Below, one piece after another: positions 43,881 to 54,998 of a DNA stretch of 64,000 bases. Under the pieces are notes generated by a model. That model was not told where the DNA came from and made no database searches. It worked only from the letters and a program-made list of their open reading frames with translations. The DNA lies in assembly GCA_024748595.1 (NCBI GenBank), contig CP072944.1, positions 404,001-468,000 on the forward strand, written 5' to 3'. This DNA comes from Sodalis sp. Ffu (GTDB lineage Bacteria > Pseudomonadota > Gammaproteobacteria > Enterobacterales > Enterobacteriaceae). The position numbers were made by a program, and so were the translations under genes. Position 1 is the first letter of the stretch. Each line of letters opens with the position of its first letter.

Positions 43881-44054
43881 TATGTTGTGGCACCGTCCAT
43901 GTAAAAGCGGTAAAACCGCTTCCTGCACTATCTTCTTTCAGCAAGTAACTTTTTAATGCCGTTATTTATATTTAAACTCAAGACTAAAGCGTTTCTTTTT
44001 TGTTAGAATGCGCCACAAATCAGCGGACAGAGCGAATGATCAAGGGATGTATGC

Positions 44055-44543
44055 ATGATTTGGGTTGATTACGTTATTATTAGCATCATTATCTTTTCTG
44101 CTTTGGTGAGTTTTATTCGCGGATTTGTGTGTGAGGCATTATCTTTAGTAACTTGGGCTAGTGCGTTTTTTATAGCCAGCTACTACTACAATTATCTTGC
44201 AATTTACTTCACTAGTTTTGAAGAACAAATAATTCGAAATGGTATCGCGATTGCTCTGCTGTTTGTGGCAACTCTGATTGTTGGGACGGTCGTCAATTAC
44301 ATAATTAGCTCACTGATAGATCGGACCGGTTTACTTGGTACAGACCGAGTATTAGGTGTTTGTTTCGGTGCACTCAGAGGTATATTGATTGTCTCAGCGG
44401 CACTATTTTTTTTCGATACTTTCACGGGTTTTTCACAAAATCAAGACTGGCAGCAGTCCCAACTGATACCGCAATTTAGCGGTATCATCGGATGGTTTTT
44501 CAATTACCTGCAAAACACATCTAGTTTTTTACCGAAACAGTAG
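44055..44543 (+). CDS. cvpA: Colicin V production / purine-linked membrane protein CvpA
   Basis: 162 residues, identical in length to E. coli CvpA, with four hydrophobic membrane segments (IIIFSALVSFIRGF, TWASAFFIASYYYN, IAIALLFVATLIVG and ALRGILIVSAALFFF). SLIDRTGLLGTDRVLGVCFGALRG is the conserved loop. It is an inner-membrane protein required in E. coli for colicin V export and linked to envelope stress tolerance. It heads the cvpA-purF-ubiX operon; purF behind it is dead, so cvpA is kept without its partner. Confidence 0.93.
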   Translation: MIWVDYVIISIIIFSALVSFIRGFVCEALSLVTWASAFFIASYYYNYLAIYFTSFEEQIIRNGIAIALLFVATLIVGTVVNYIISSLIDRTGLLGTDRVLGVCFGALRGILIVSAALFFFDTFTGFSQNQDWQQSQLIPQFSGIIGWFFNYLQNTSSFLPKQ

Positions 44544-44576
44544 TTGTTTCGTCAACTCTGATAAGGAAATGGCAAT

Positions 44577-45860
44577 ATGTGCGTATTGTCAAAATAGTTA
44601 GTTTTATGTCGGTAAAGCAGAACGATGCTGTAGCATCGTGGACAGAGTGCCACTGGCATCGTCAATATTGATGGATTAAGTTGTTTTGTCTGGCGTAAGC
44701 GCATGGACTGGTCTAAAGGTATTTAAAGTGGGATATGCAGCGTCTGCAGAGTAATATTGGCATCGGCAATGTCTTCAACTTTACCGCAAGTAGTTCAGCT
44801 GCTTACAATCATAGCCTTTTTATATCAATTTTCCATTTTGGATCATTTTGGCACACAACGGTAACCTAACCAATGCCTATGAACTAAGCAAGAAATTGTT
44901 TAAAAATGGTAGTAGACATATCAGTATCACCTCAGATTCAAAAATTTTTCTAAAGATTTTTATAGCAGTGGCTGCTACGCATCAACAAATTCGTTATGCC
45001 TTACTCCTGTGGCGGCAGGAGTACCGCCTACAGCATGTCTGCCGTTCGCGATCTGAATGGCATCTAACTGCTAGTGAGCAATCGGCAAACGTACTATGGT
45101 GGATGGCCGCAACGAACATATTGCGTCGGCGAGGCGATCTATATCACTGAAAAGAACAACTATTTACTCATCAATGAGCCGGAAATTTGAAGCATCATAC
45201 GTGTTTGTGCGAATATGTTTATTTTATCTGGCCGGATTTCATTCATTGACAAATTTTGGTCTACAGCGCCAAGAACGGATCCGAATTGTCCGTGAGTGAG
45301 ACGATCTAGATATTGATGTAGTTATGTGCTTAGCCCCTACGTAAGCACTATTGTCAAGCTTTTGTGAAAGTCTGCTGATTGAATATTCATTATTCCTGGT
45401 CAATAATTTCTCCGCAATCTGCGTGGCGCAATCTAAACGCCAACCGCGCAAAGTTCCGCGATAAAATTTGCTGCTAGTGGATTATTCTATCGTACGTGGC
45501 ACCATTTCGGAACGAAATTTTGATGTACGTAAAGCCGATGCTCGTCAAGTTTGTTTTCACAACGTTTACGATATCAATATGCTGAACGTTAACGAGTTGA
45601 TTGCCCACGGTGCGACATTAATGAAATTCATCAGATCATTTTGGTGTTGATGTCTTAATCCAGGCCTTAGCTAATTTGTGTGGTCTATGCGGGAAGATAA
45701 TTCCGATGTGGAAAGCAATTTAAATTCTAGTATTTAAAACGGCATCCATATCACACGTGACGTAAAGCAGTGACTATCTAGATTACATTGCGAATCATAA
45801 CGCTAAAGAGCTAGATGCTATCAAACAGAGATAGAAAACCTAGAAATGCATACTGAAAGC
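44577..45860 (+). pseudogene. purF: Amidophosphoribosyltransferase PurF, decayed
   Basis: The whole gene can be followed in broken frames between cvpA and ubiX. It starts MCVLSK-stop at 44577 (E. coli MCGIVGI), followed by SATGIVNIDGLSCFVW near 44650, and [34 protein letters not shown] from 44848. Further on are GEAIYITE-like sequence near 45135 and LLVDYSIVRGTISE at about 45468-45510, then DMLNVNELIAHGATLMKF near 45580-45630 and a tail to about 45860. Many stops and frameshifts are present. Loss removes the first step of de novo purine synthesis from PRPP. Confidence 0.95.
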
Positions 45861-45988
45861 TGATCGATAACATTATGGTACAATAAACTATGCCTCCTTT
45901 CCCGTGCTTTATGATAAAAATACAATATCACCCCTGGATGTATACGCACCAGGTTTTTACCTTTCATTTCCTCTGGCTGGAGAATAGC

Positions 45989-46558
45989 ATGAAGCGTCTG
46001 ATTGTCGGTATCAGCGGTGCCAGCGGCACCATTTTAGGCGTACATCTATTACAGCTACTCAGTACACTGCCAAATATTGAAACCCATTTGATCATCAGTC
46101 CAGCAGCGTGCCAAGCACTGAAGCTAGAAACCGATTGTATTCTGCACGAAGTCCAGGGGCTGGCAGACGTAGCGTATGATTACCGCGATATCGCTGCCAG
46201 TATTAGTTCTGGTTCGTTCAAAACCGTGGGCATGCTAATCTTGCCCTGCTCAATTAAAACCCTCTCTGGTATCGTCAATAGTTATAGCGATGGCTTATTA
46301 AATCGCGCTGCGGATGTGGTGCTGAAAGAGCGGCGTCGACTGGTGCTGGGGGTACGAGAAACACCACTGCATCTCGGTCACTTGCGGTTGATGACCATGG
46401 CGACGAAAATGGGTGCTGTGATTATGCCGCCTATGCCGGCCTTTTACCATCGACCCATTGACCTTGGTGATATTATTAATCAGACTGTCAACCGTATGTT
46501 GGATCAATTTGATATCGACTTGCCACAGGACTTTTTCCAGCGCTGGCAAGGCGCATAA
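45989..46558 (+). CDS. ubiX: Flavin prenyltransferase UbiX
   Basis: 189 residues from the ATG at 45989, equal to E. coli UbiX. It makes prenylated FMN, the cofactor of the ubiquinone decarboxylase UbiD. MKRLIVGISGASGTILGVHLLQ is the FMN-binding start, DIAASISSGSFKTVGMLILPCSIKTLSGIVNSYSDGLL holds the active-site Ser and Lys region, and ERRRLVLGVRETPLHLGHLRLM completes the site. I prefer this ATG over the upstream in-frame one because only it matches the family N-terminus. It closes the cvpA-purF-ubiX operon. Confidence 0.96.
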   Translation: MKRLIVGISGASGTILGVHLLQLLSTLPNIETHLIISPAACQALKLETDCILHEVQGLADVAYDYRDIAASISSGSFKTVGMLILPCSIKTLSGIVNSYSDGLLNRAADVVLKERRRLVLGVRETPLHLGHLRLMTMATKMGAVIMPPMPAFYHRPIDLGDIINQTVNRMLDQFDIDLPQDFFQRWQGA

Positions 46559-46684
46559 TGGCAAAGATAAAACTATTTTGTTATCAATGTAGCTCTTCCC
46601 CAACCATCCGTAATTGGCTATCATGCCTTTTTTGCTAAGTTATCCGTCAACTACTATCATATTACGATGCAATAATATGACAAA

Positions 46685-47230
46685 AGCTTTGTTAAATAAT
46701 AGCAAATTTTGCTAATTAATAAAAATAAATCACTGATTTTACATAAATTTCTCTAGTAAAATTACTAATTCTGTGAGAGATAACAACTTATTAAACTTGA
46801 TTCACTAACATTATGGTTAGATACTTCAGTTTACTTCAGTTGTTGCTTGTCTGATATGGGAGAATGAAACTGTTTAAAGTAGGATTATCTAGTCCGCAAA
46901 TAGCTATTACTATTATTGATATTAAAATGAATATTCCTCTATTTTGCCTGGATTTTACCTGCATCAGTAAATAGTCCAAAATATACGGTCAGAAAAAGCG
47001 CGATAACTTAAGCAAGCGCCCTAAATAGATAAGACAATACATTACATCATCCGTTCTGACATTCGCGGAGAATGTGACTAATGCAAACATGATCTACCCA
47101 AAATTAAAGAAACTCCACTCCGACGGGGATTATGATATGCATGGTAACGACGATGAGTGACTGGCTGGGTAATTAAGATGAGTGAGCCGTTCCCGTAATT
47201 AACACTGCTTTATGCATCGATATTCTTCTT
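46685..47230 (+). mobile_element. Decayed IS903-group element, forward, first of a facing pair
   Basis: The left end at about 46685-46703 (agctttgttaaataatagc) is followed by VKLLIL, then SPQIAITIIDIKMNIPLFCL at 46892-46950 (IS903 DLAITTVLVIK and NVPLRCPDY) and ISK at 46960. YTVRKSAIT lies near 46984, and PKLKKLHSDGDYDMHGND at about 47099-47150 matches IS903 RKIRAASADGAYDT. It is followed directly by a reverse copy. Confidence 0.7.
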
Positions 47231-47960
47231 CCTGGTATTACTAATATTTTTCCATATAGCTCTGTTTCTTAAGCACGAGAAATTCATCCAACTTCGAATT
47301 TTTCTTTATTATTTCTATTAAATGTTGCTTGGTAACACACTTTATTTTATCCAGGATTATTCAGCCAGTTACCTATCTTGCTAGTATGAATATCATCATC
47401 CCCGTTGGATGTGGCTTCTTTAATTTTGGGTAGATCATGTTTGCATCCTTTATATTCTTCTCCGCGATAGGTGCTCAAACGGATTATGTCATGTGTTTTG
47501 GTTTTGATTCCATATAAAGCCTTCCATCAACTTAGGTGCTTTCTTTGATCGTATGTTTTGATTTTTTATTCACCTTCACATACAGTCCTATAGTCCAGTA
47601 ACCGTCAATAGCACTATGAGAGTAATGTTACCTTAAAATTATTGTCATGATTTAATATTTTGCCAATTTATGGATGCAGGTGTTCGGGCAAGATAGGCGG
47701 GTAACTCAGATAGAATTTATAAAAATATTATAATATTTACCATTTTAGGAATTAAAAAATTTATTTTAAAACCAATACAATTGCAGACTAGATTCCAGGG
47801 GTTAGCAAGGCTAAGGAGCCAACCATAAAGTCAATGATTCGCATTTAATAAAGGTATTGTTGTAGTTCTACCAATTATAATTTTTCTTGCTATAGAGATA
47901 TTTTTTGAATAAAATAAACATTATTATTTTAGAGAATAAATTCTAATGGAATAATGATAT
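47230..47960 (-). mobile_element. Decayed IS903-group element, reverse, second of a facing pair
   Basis: On the minus strand ACCCAAAATTAAAGAAGCC at about 47424-47442 is the KIKEA region, tgaaggtgaataaaaaatc near 47555-47573 is GEGE-K, and TLPSV-like coding lies near 47610-47650. Near 47760-47800 comes the reverse of AITTV (caattgcagactagattcc). It faces the preceding forward copy, tail to tail. Confidence 0.65.
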
Positions 47961-48032
47961 TAAAATCACATAGAGGAACAAATAATTATCATACATATAG
48001 ATCACAACGTTAACAACTAACTATAAACTATG

Positions 48033-48118
48033 TGGTACCCGGGACGAGATTTGAACTCGTACAGCCAAAGGCCGAAGGATTTTAAATCCTTTGTGTCTAC
48101 CGATTCCACCACCCGGGC
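48033..48118 (-). tRNA. leuZ: tRNA-Leu, anticodon UAA
   Basis: 86 bases including an encoded CCA. On the minus strand it begins GCCCGGGTGGTGGAATCGG and ends CCCGGGT plus ACCA. The class-II variable arm and GGTAGACAC D-loop are present. The anticodon loop is TTTAAAA, giving UAA. It is nearly the same as E. coli leuZ, which is cotranscribed with cysT and glyW; cysT is just upstream here. Confidence 0.96.
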
Positions 48119-48138
48119 ATTAGAATAATTAAAACTGA

Positions 48139-48209
48139 AGGCGCGTCCCGGAATCGAACCGGGGTAAACGGATTTGCAATCCGCTGCATAGCCACTCTGC
48201 TAACGCGCC
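48139..48209 (-). tRNA. cysT: tRNA-Cys, anticodon GCA
   Basis: 71 bases on the minus strand, starting GGCGCGTTAGCAGAGTGG and ending GGGACGCGCC plus discriminator T. The anticodon loop TTGCAAA gives GCA, and GGTTCGATTCC is the T-loop. The three bases after the discriminator are TCA, not CCA, so the CCA end must be repaired or added enzymatically. It sits 20 bases upstream of leuZ, as in the E. coli glyW-cysT-leuZ operon; glyW and pgsA are not detectable here. Confidence 0.95.
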
Positions 48210-48419
48210 GTGGCTTAACTTATTTAGGATTTTAACTAATTGATTATAAATATAATTATTTAATTTAATTTTTTAAAATGGATACAATTATGGCTTGTCT
48301 GAATAGCGATGGCAAGCCTTTTTTAATCTATGGTATGACAAAAATGTAAATTTGGGCGAGCCATAACAATACCTTCATTAAACGCGTATTACTAAATTTT
48401 ATAGCTTGGTGACGAAATA

Positions 48420-48960
48420 TAATTGCTCAAAATAAGCTGTTTAGTGCGCTATTCCAGAAATGCCACTCATAACTATATTGATGTTAAAATGAAAATGAAT
48501 CTATCGCTTGACACGGTGTGAATTGCAAAAATTTTATAAACTTTAATAATGAATATTTCTCTGTTATTGCTTGTACTCTACCTGCATTAGTAAATAAATT
48601 AAATGAAAGTTCATATTGGACTAAAAGTCTTTGGTGTGAAAATGAATAAAAAAACTAAAACATACAATTAGGAGGACGCTATCTCTGAGAAATATAACGA
48701 ATGCCGAAATACGGCCTGGCCGCTTGCAGAAATATAATCACAAACCATTGATAGCATCTTGTCTATCTACAAGGTGGGATAATAGAAATAGAATTAGATT
48801 CTTGCCAATCAAGATTTGACAAAAATAATGACCACTAGAAATATCGACTCTTTACTAATGGAAAGAGTATGTCATAAATAAAAACAATTCAGCAAATTCC
48901 TCCATAATACAGTTGAAAAGCAATATACCACGATTCTAGACGGGTGGTACTGAGTTTAGG
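48420..48960 (+). mobile_element. Decayed IS903-group element, forward
   Basis: A clear run of scraps: LLKISCLV (near 48425), MPLITILMLK at about 48458-48490 (DLAITTVLVIK), LQKFYKL (LQGFINS) near 48526, then ACTLPALVNK (CPDYSCVSRRAK region) near 48568-48595. LKVFGV-K follows at about 48626-48650. It ends in weak similarity near 48960. Frames are broken. Confidence 0.7.
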
Positions 48961-49322
48961 CTTCGCTAAGGCTAGTCAATATGAGCGCAATAAATATTTA
49001 ACTGTTTTTTGCTAGTAGGACTAATAATCACGGCGCTGCTTTAAAGAAGCGGAAGAATTCGACAACCATTTAGTATAATGTTGAAATACTGTTATCGGTG
49101 CCATACTTGGTCTCAGTACCGCCGGTATGGAAACATTAACAATAACTCTGTTGCATGAGTGCGTGATGTAACAGTGTATGTAAAGTTGACTAAAGTTTTC
49201 ATCCAGTAGTATAAAAAATGAGCGATATACTCCATTATTATATCTATGACCGACGACAGTTTTCATACATTGCAATTTTTGGGCTGGTTATCCCTTATTC
49301 GCTTAAGGAGAATTTTCTTTGC

Positions 49323-50405
49323 ATGGATTTTCCACATTTGATTTATGATCTACCGAGAATCTTATTCAACGTTACCTTTATTGTGTTGATGACCATTGGC
49401 TGCTTTTTGGTAATTCAACCATTTATTTTCGGTTTTTCTTGGGCATCCATGGTTGTGATCGCCACCTGGCCATTGCTAATTAAAATTCAGCAATTTTTGT
49501 GGGGTCTGCGTTCATTAGCGGTAACAGTAATGACGTTGCTGCTGTTGCTGTTGTTTGTTTTGCCTGCCTCAATTTTAGTTAATAGCATCATGGATAATAG
49601 TGCTCCTTTGGTGTCCTGGGCAACACAGATAGACCAGTTGACGTTGCCTGACTTCGCCTGGCTACAAGATATTCCGATGGTGGGTAAAAAATTCTATACT
49701 ACCTGGCAATCACTGATTTCCGGCGGCGTTGTGCCGCTCATGAATAAGATTCAGCCTTATATTGGCAAATCTGCTAGTTGGATGTTGGGACAGGTCGCTA
49801 ATTTGGGCAGTTTGCTACTCCATTGCGGTTTGATGATCCTGTTCAGTGTGTTGTTATATATGCGTGGTGAACGGGTAGCGCTGGTAGTACGGCATTTTGC
49901 TATTCGTCTTGGTGCGGAACGGGGCGATGCCTCGGTGCTGCTGGCTGCGCAAGCAATTCAGGCAGTGGCGCTGGGAGTGGTGTTGACCGCTATTATTCAG
50001 GCTTTGTTGGGAGGGATTAGTCTAGCGATTATTGGCATTCCATTGGCGAGTGTTCTTACTGTCACTATGTTTATGCTTTGTATTGCCCAGTTGGGTCCTT
50101 TGCCGGTATTAATCCCCGCCATGATCTGGTTGTACTGGATTGGAGATACCACCTGGGCTACAGTGCTTCTGGTGTGGAGTTGCATGGTGGCGATATTGGA
50201 TAATGTGCTGCGACCAATACTCATACATATAGGCGCGGATCTGCCGATGCTGTTGGTATTGTGCGGTGTGTTGGGCGGGTTGTTGGCATTCGGTATGATC
50301 GGTCTGTTTATTGGACCGGTAATACTCACAGTCTCCTGGCGTCTCATTTTCGTTTGGATGCAAGAAACCCCTTTACCTAAAGAAATTCAGGATCTAAAAA
50401 AATAG
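49323..50405 (+). CDS. ydiK: YdiK-type inner-membrane transporter-like protein (AI-2E / PerM family)
   Basis: 360 residues from the ATG at 49323 (well placed after aaggagaa). The protein is dominated by hydrophobic helices and matches the YdiK branch of the PerM/TqsA family: RSLAVTVMTLLLLLLFVLP, GQVANLGSLLLHCGLMILFSVLLYMRGE, VLLAAQAIQAVALGVVLTAI and LGPLPVLIPAMIWLYWIGDTTWA. In E. coli ydiK is not far from pheST-ihfA. Members may export signals or antibiotics or act in Na+-linked transport, but no function is established for YdiK. Confidence 0.9.
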   Translation: MDFPHLIYDLPRILFNVTFIVLMTIGCFLVIQPFIFGFSWASMVVIATWPLLIKIQQFLWGLRSLAVTVMTLLLLLLFVLPASILVNSIMDNSAPLVSWATQIDQLTLPDFAWLQDIPMVGKKFYTTWQSLISGGVVPLMNKIQPYIGKSASWMLGQVANLGSLLLHCGLMILFSVLLYMRGERVALVVRHFAIRLGAERGDASVLLAAQAIQAVALGVVLTAIIQALLGGISLAIIGIPLASVLTVTMFMLCIAQLGPLPVLIPAMIWLYWIGDTTWATVLLVWSCMVAILDNVLRPILIHIGADLPMLLVLCGVLGGLLAFGMIGLFIGPVILTVSWRLIFVWMQETPLPKEIQDLKK

Positions 50406-50499
50406 ATTAAAAAATTATATTAATACAATTTTAGCGTATCTTCATATACGGAAATATTTTCATCGATACGCTTTAGCTTTATTTGTGCTATCAATTTTA

Positions 50500-51080
50500 T
50501 TAAAAATTGTAGGTATGGATGGGCCTTTTTTTCATTCATGAATAGTTGTTTCTACCAAAACGTATCGATGATAAACTATTTTGATTTTTAATCGTCACTA
50601 ATTTTCTGTTAAACGTGATTGACTGCTGCTGATTTATATCAGCAGTTCAGTAGCTTATGATAACTATCATGTGTATCATGATCCCAGTTGTTGGCGGGTT
50701 TCTTTACTTTTTTAAGGATACTTGCGGTAGCAAGTATCCAGGTGGTAATTTATGCATACGTTAAATTATTTTGCGTGCTTGGTCAAAGCTGATGATGTCA
50801 TGTATCATCTATTCATATACAGTTATGAGTAGATACTCCGAACAACAAATAGATGGGATGGCCTTTTTTATTTTAGCAATTTTATTTGTCATGCTAGATA
50901 GCTATGGTTAAATTATCATAACATCTGTGATCTGCGTTTGCTAAGTGTACCCTTGTTGTAGTGCGCCAAAATTGGTGATTTTAAACTTTTGTCTTACCAT
51001 AGAAACACTTTATGAAAACAATTAGTAATTTACTTTTACATTTATTGGAACTAATTCCAATTGAATCAATAAAACCTTTG
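50500..51080 (-). mobile_element. Decayed IS903-group element, reverse, between ydiK and ihfA
   Basis: The right end at about 51059-51076 (aattgaatcaataaaacc) is a clear terminal repeat. On the minus strand GACATTAGTCTT-like sequence near 50795, ITTV-like sequence near 50870 and N-terminal coding near 50960-50990 can be followed. A perfect 10-bp hairpin (50716-50739) lies inside the transposase C-terminal region. Confidence 0.6.
50716..50739. repeat. Perfect 10-bp hairpin with a 4-base loop in an IS remnant
   Basis: GGATACTTGC (50716-50725), loop ggta, GCAAGTATCC (50730-50739). The corresponding bases in another reverse copy (23750-23795) are close but do not form a perfect stem, so this one may have become perfect after insertion. 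Confidence 0.7.
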
Positions 51081-51203
51081 TTTGGCCTAACATGTTTCTT
51101 ATCGGTTGCCGAAAAAACAAGCTGTTGTTGTTGAACATAAGATTTTAATTATGATTATTTGGTCATCAATACCAGCACTTAATTAACCGTATATAGTAGT
51201 TAA

Positions 51204-51243
51204 ATAAAAATCAAGAAGGTTGCACTTGAGTAGCTTTCTTGAT
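51204..51243 (-). terminator. Intrinsic terminator of ihfA (and pheST-ihfA)
   Basis: On the minus strand ATCAAGAA (51236-51243) pairs with TTCTTGAT (51210-51217) and is followed by TTTTTATTT. It lies 7 bases past the ihfA stop and should end the pheS-pheT-ihfA transcript. Confidence 0.8.
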
Positions 51244-51249
51244 CCTGCA

Positions 51250-51543
51250 TCATTTCGGTAAAGCATTTTCGACACGGTTTTTCAATTTTTGTCCCGGACG
51301 GAAGGTTACCACACGGCGAGCAGTAATTGGGATCTCTTCCCCGGTTTTTGGATTCCGACCAGGACGCTGTTTTTTATCGCGTAAATAAAAATTACCGAAT
51401 CCTGATAATTTTACTTGTTCGCCATTTTCTAGCGCCCGGCGGATCTCTTCGAAAAACAGCTCCACAATCTCTTTAGTATCCTGTTTGCTAGTCCCAATCT
51501 TTTCAGACAAGTATTCTGACATTTCAGCTTTAGTAAGCGCCAT
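51250..51543 (-). CDS. ihfA: Integration host factor subunit alpha
   Basis: 97 residues (E. coli 99). With IhfB it bends DNA sharply and shapes transcription and recombination. [21 protein letters not shown] is the N-terminal dimer helix, and the DNA-binding arms [20 protein letters not shown] hold the intercalating Pro65. The C-terminus is slightly short. The start follows the pheT stop by 4 bases, so it is the last gene of a tightly packed pheS-pheT-ihfA operon ending in the terminator above. Confidence 0.97.
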   Translation of the reverse strand: MALTKAEMSEYLSEKIGTSKQDTKEIVELFFEEIRRALENGEQVKLSGFGNFYLRDKKQRPGRNPKTGEEIPITARRVVTFRPGQKLKNRVENALPK

Positions 51544-51547
51544 AAAT

Positions 51548-53929
51548 TCAATCCCTCAAGGATGCTTGGAATCGCTGCTTCAGTACCGCGACACATCTTG
51601 CTACAGTTGCGGCAATTTCCTCTTCTTTCAGTGTACTAGTGCTATCCTGCAAGATCAGGCTGATAGCCAGACTTTTGAAACCTTTAGCTATGCTCCTGCC
51701 TCGGTATACGTCAAATAAATTTACGCTAATTAATTGATTCATATTAATTTTTTTACATTCAGCAATAACAGCGGCTGCAGGAATATCCTCAGCCACCACC
51801 ACGGCAATATCACGACGGTTAGCAGGAAAACGGGAAATATTAGTGGCTTCAGGCACTTTACGCGCGTTAATTTTCTCCCAAAGTAATTCAAACACCAGCG
51901 TGCAGCCATTTAAATTTAGTTTCTCTTCCAATACGGGATGGATAACGCCAATAAATCCAATGGCTTCCTCTTTGAGATAAATTGCTGCGCTCTGTCCCGG
52001 ATGTAACGCTGGGTTAGCCTGTGTTTTGAATTCAATATCGTCTAATTTTCCTGTAAGCTCAAGTATTGCTTCAAGATCACCTTTGGCATCATAAAAATCC
52101 ACTGGCTGGCACTCCATATCCCAGTGTTCGTCAAAACGTTGGCCAGTAATGACCCCAGCTAGCATAAAATCCTGACGAATTCCCAGGTTAGCAGTGTTAT
52201 CAATAACAAAACGAAAGCCACTTTCAAACAAGCGGATCCGTTGCTGCTGACGATTTTGATTATAAATTACCACGCTAAGAAGACCGGTCCATAACGATAG
52301 CCTCATGGCAGACATTTCCACTGAAATTGGGCTGGGTAGCAGCAAAGCTTGTTCGGGATATAAAAGCGTCTGAATTTTAGGATCTACGAAACTATATGTA
52401 ATAGCTTCTTGATAGCCGCGATCTACCAGCATAGCTTTCACTCGTGACAGTGGCAGTGTAGCTTCACTATGATGAGGTATTTTAAAATTAGAATGAACAG
52501 GAATATTCGGAATCGTGTTGTAGCCATAAAAACGTGCTACTTCTTCCACCAAATCCTCTTCGATTTCCATATCAAAACGCCAACTCGGTGCTTGCACCAG
52601 CCATCCTTCAGTGGTTCGGTTTACTTTGCAACCAAGACGGATCAAAATATCGTTTACCTCATGATCCGCAATTATATGACCAATCAATCGGTCAAGTTTG
52701 GCTCGACGCAGAGTAATAGTGGCTGGTTGCGGCAGTGCTGTAGCAGCAGTGACATCAATAACCGGTCCTGGCTGCCCTCCGCAGATCGTCAGCAATAATG
52801 CGGTAGCGCGCTCCATAGCCCGCCGCTGAATCGTAGGATCTACACCTCGTTCATAGCGGTGAGAAGCGTCGGTATGCAAGCCATATCTGCCTGCTTGACC
52901 AGCAATTGCCAAAGGGTTAAAGAAGGCGCATTCTAACATAATATCATGGGTAGTTGGGCCGATGCCCGAGTTAAAACCGCCAAAAATGCCAGCTATCACA
53001 AGGGCTTTCTTCTGGTCGGCAATTACTAGCGTATCTGACGTGAGAACGGCTTCGCTGCCATCAAGCAAGGTTAAGGCCTCACCCTGTTGCGCCAAACGTA
53101 CATGGATGCCGCCATCGATACTATTCAGATCAAAAGTATGCATCGGCTGCCCTAATTCCAGCAGTACGTAATTGTTAATATCCACCACTGCATCTACAGA
53201 GCGAATGCCGCAACGGCGTAGTTTTTCTTTCATCCATAGCGGCGTAGTGACACTGACATCTATATTTTTAACCACTCGTCCTAGGTAACAGGGGCATGCA
53301 TAGATTGCATCGATACGGATCGGTAGCGAGCTGTCGATGACCGGTACAATCGGATCAATTTGTGGCTGTTGCAGCGGTAGCCGGTTAACGACTGATATAT
53401 CACGAGCAATGCCAAGCAAGCAAAGACAATCGGCACGATTGGGAGTAACGCTAATATCTATAGTATTATCGTCAAGCTGTAGATAATCGCGAATATCATG
53501 GCCAATTGGTGCATCTATTGGGAGTTCGATAATATCGCCATGGTCGGCGGAAATCCCCAGTGCGGAGAATGAACACAACATTCCTTCTGACGATGCACCG
53601 CGCAGTTTCTTGACTTTGATTTTAAAATCCCCTAGTAATGCGCCGATAGTGGCGACTGCAACACAGATATCGACACGACAGTTAGGCGCTCCACAAACGA
53701 TATTTAATAGAAGTTCGCTGCCGATATCCACTTTGGTCACCAAATGCCTGTCGGAATTAGGGTGCGGCAGGCATTCCACGATTCGACCAACTACAACGCC
53801 GCTAAAGGAACCAGCAACTGGCTCCACCGCATCAACTTCCAAGCCTGCCATGGTGATTTGATCGGCCAATGTCGCACTGTCAATAGATGGATTGACCCAC
53901 TCACGCAACCAGCGTTCACTGAATTTCAT
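51548..53929 (-). CDS. pheT: Phenylalanine-tRNA ligase subunit beta
   Basis: 793 residues (E. coli 795). Two PheS and two PheT form the tetramer that charges tRNA-Phe. The N-terminal EMAP-like tRNA-binding region ([17 protein letters not shown]), the B3/B4 editing domain ([20 protein letters not shown] and PMHTFDLN) and the C-terminal anticodon-binding domain ([14 protein letters not shown]) are present. It overlaps no neighbour and is 14 bases after pheS. No internal stops or deletions were noticed. Confidence 0.96.
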   Translation of the reverse strand: MKFSERWLREWVNPSIDSATLADQITMAGLEVDAVEPVAGSFSGVVVGRIVECLPHPNSDRHLVTKVDIGSELLLNIVCGAPNCRVDICVAVATIGALLGDFKIKVKKLRGASSEGMLCSFSALGISADHGDIIELPIDAPIGHDIRDYLQLDDNTIDISVTPNRADCLCLLGIARDISVVNRLPLQQPQIDPIVPVIDSSLPIRIDAIYACPCYLGRVVKNIDVSVTTPLWMKEKLRRCGIRSVDAVVDINNYVLLELGQPMHTFDLNSIDGGIHVRLAQQGEALTLLDGSEAVLTSDTLVIADQKKALVIAGIFGGFNSGIGPTTHDIMLECAFFNPLAIAGQAGRYGLHTDASHRYERGVDPTIQRRAMERATALLLTICGGQPGPVIDVTAATALPQPATITLRRAKLDRLIGHIIADHEVNDILIRLGCKVNRTTEGWLVQAPSWRFDMEIEEDLVEEVARFYGYNTIPNIPVHSNFKIPHHSEATLPLSRVKAMLVDRGYQEAITYSFVDPKIQTLLYPEQALLLPSPISVEMSAMRLSLWTGLLSVVIYNQNRQQQRIRLFESGFRFVIDNTANLGIRQDFMLAGVITGQRFDEHWDMECQPVDFYDAKGDLEAILELTGKLDDIEFKTQANPALHPGQSAAIYLKEEAIGFIGVIHPVLEEKLNLNGCTLVFELLWEKINARKVPEATNISRFPANRRDIAVVVAEDIPAAAVIAECKKINMNQLISVNLFDVYRGRSIAKGFKSLAISLILQDSTSTLKEEEIAATVARCVAVLKQRFQASLRD

Positions 53930-53943
53930 ATGTTAATTCCGCC

Positions 53944-54942
<999 letters not shown>

Positions 54943-54998
54943 TCATGCCGTAAATAGCTAATCGCTTTAAGATCCAGAGTAAGCGTCTGGTTGACTTT

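Noticed and set aside
45890-46558. Longer ubiX start at 45890
   Set aside because: MKRLIVGISGASG at 45989 is the conserved start; the upstream stretch is spacer next to the dead purF.
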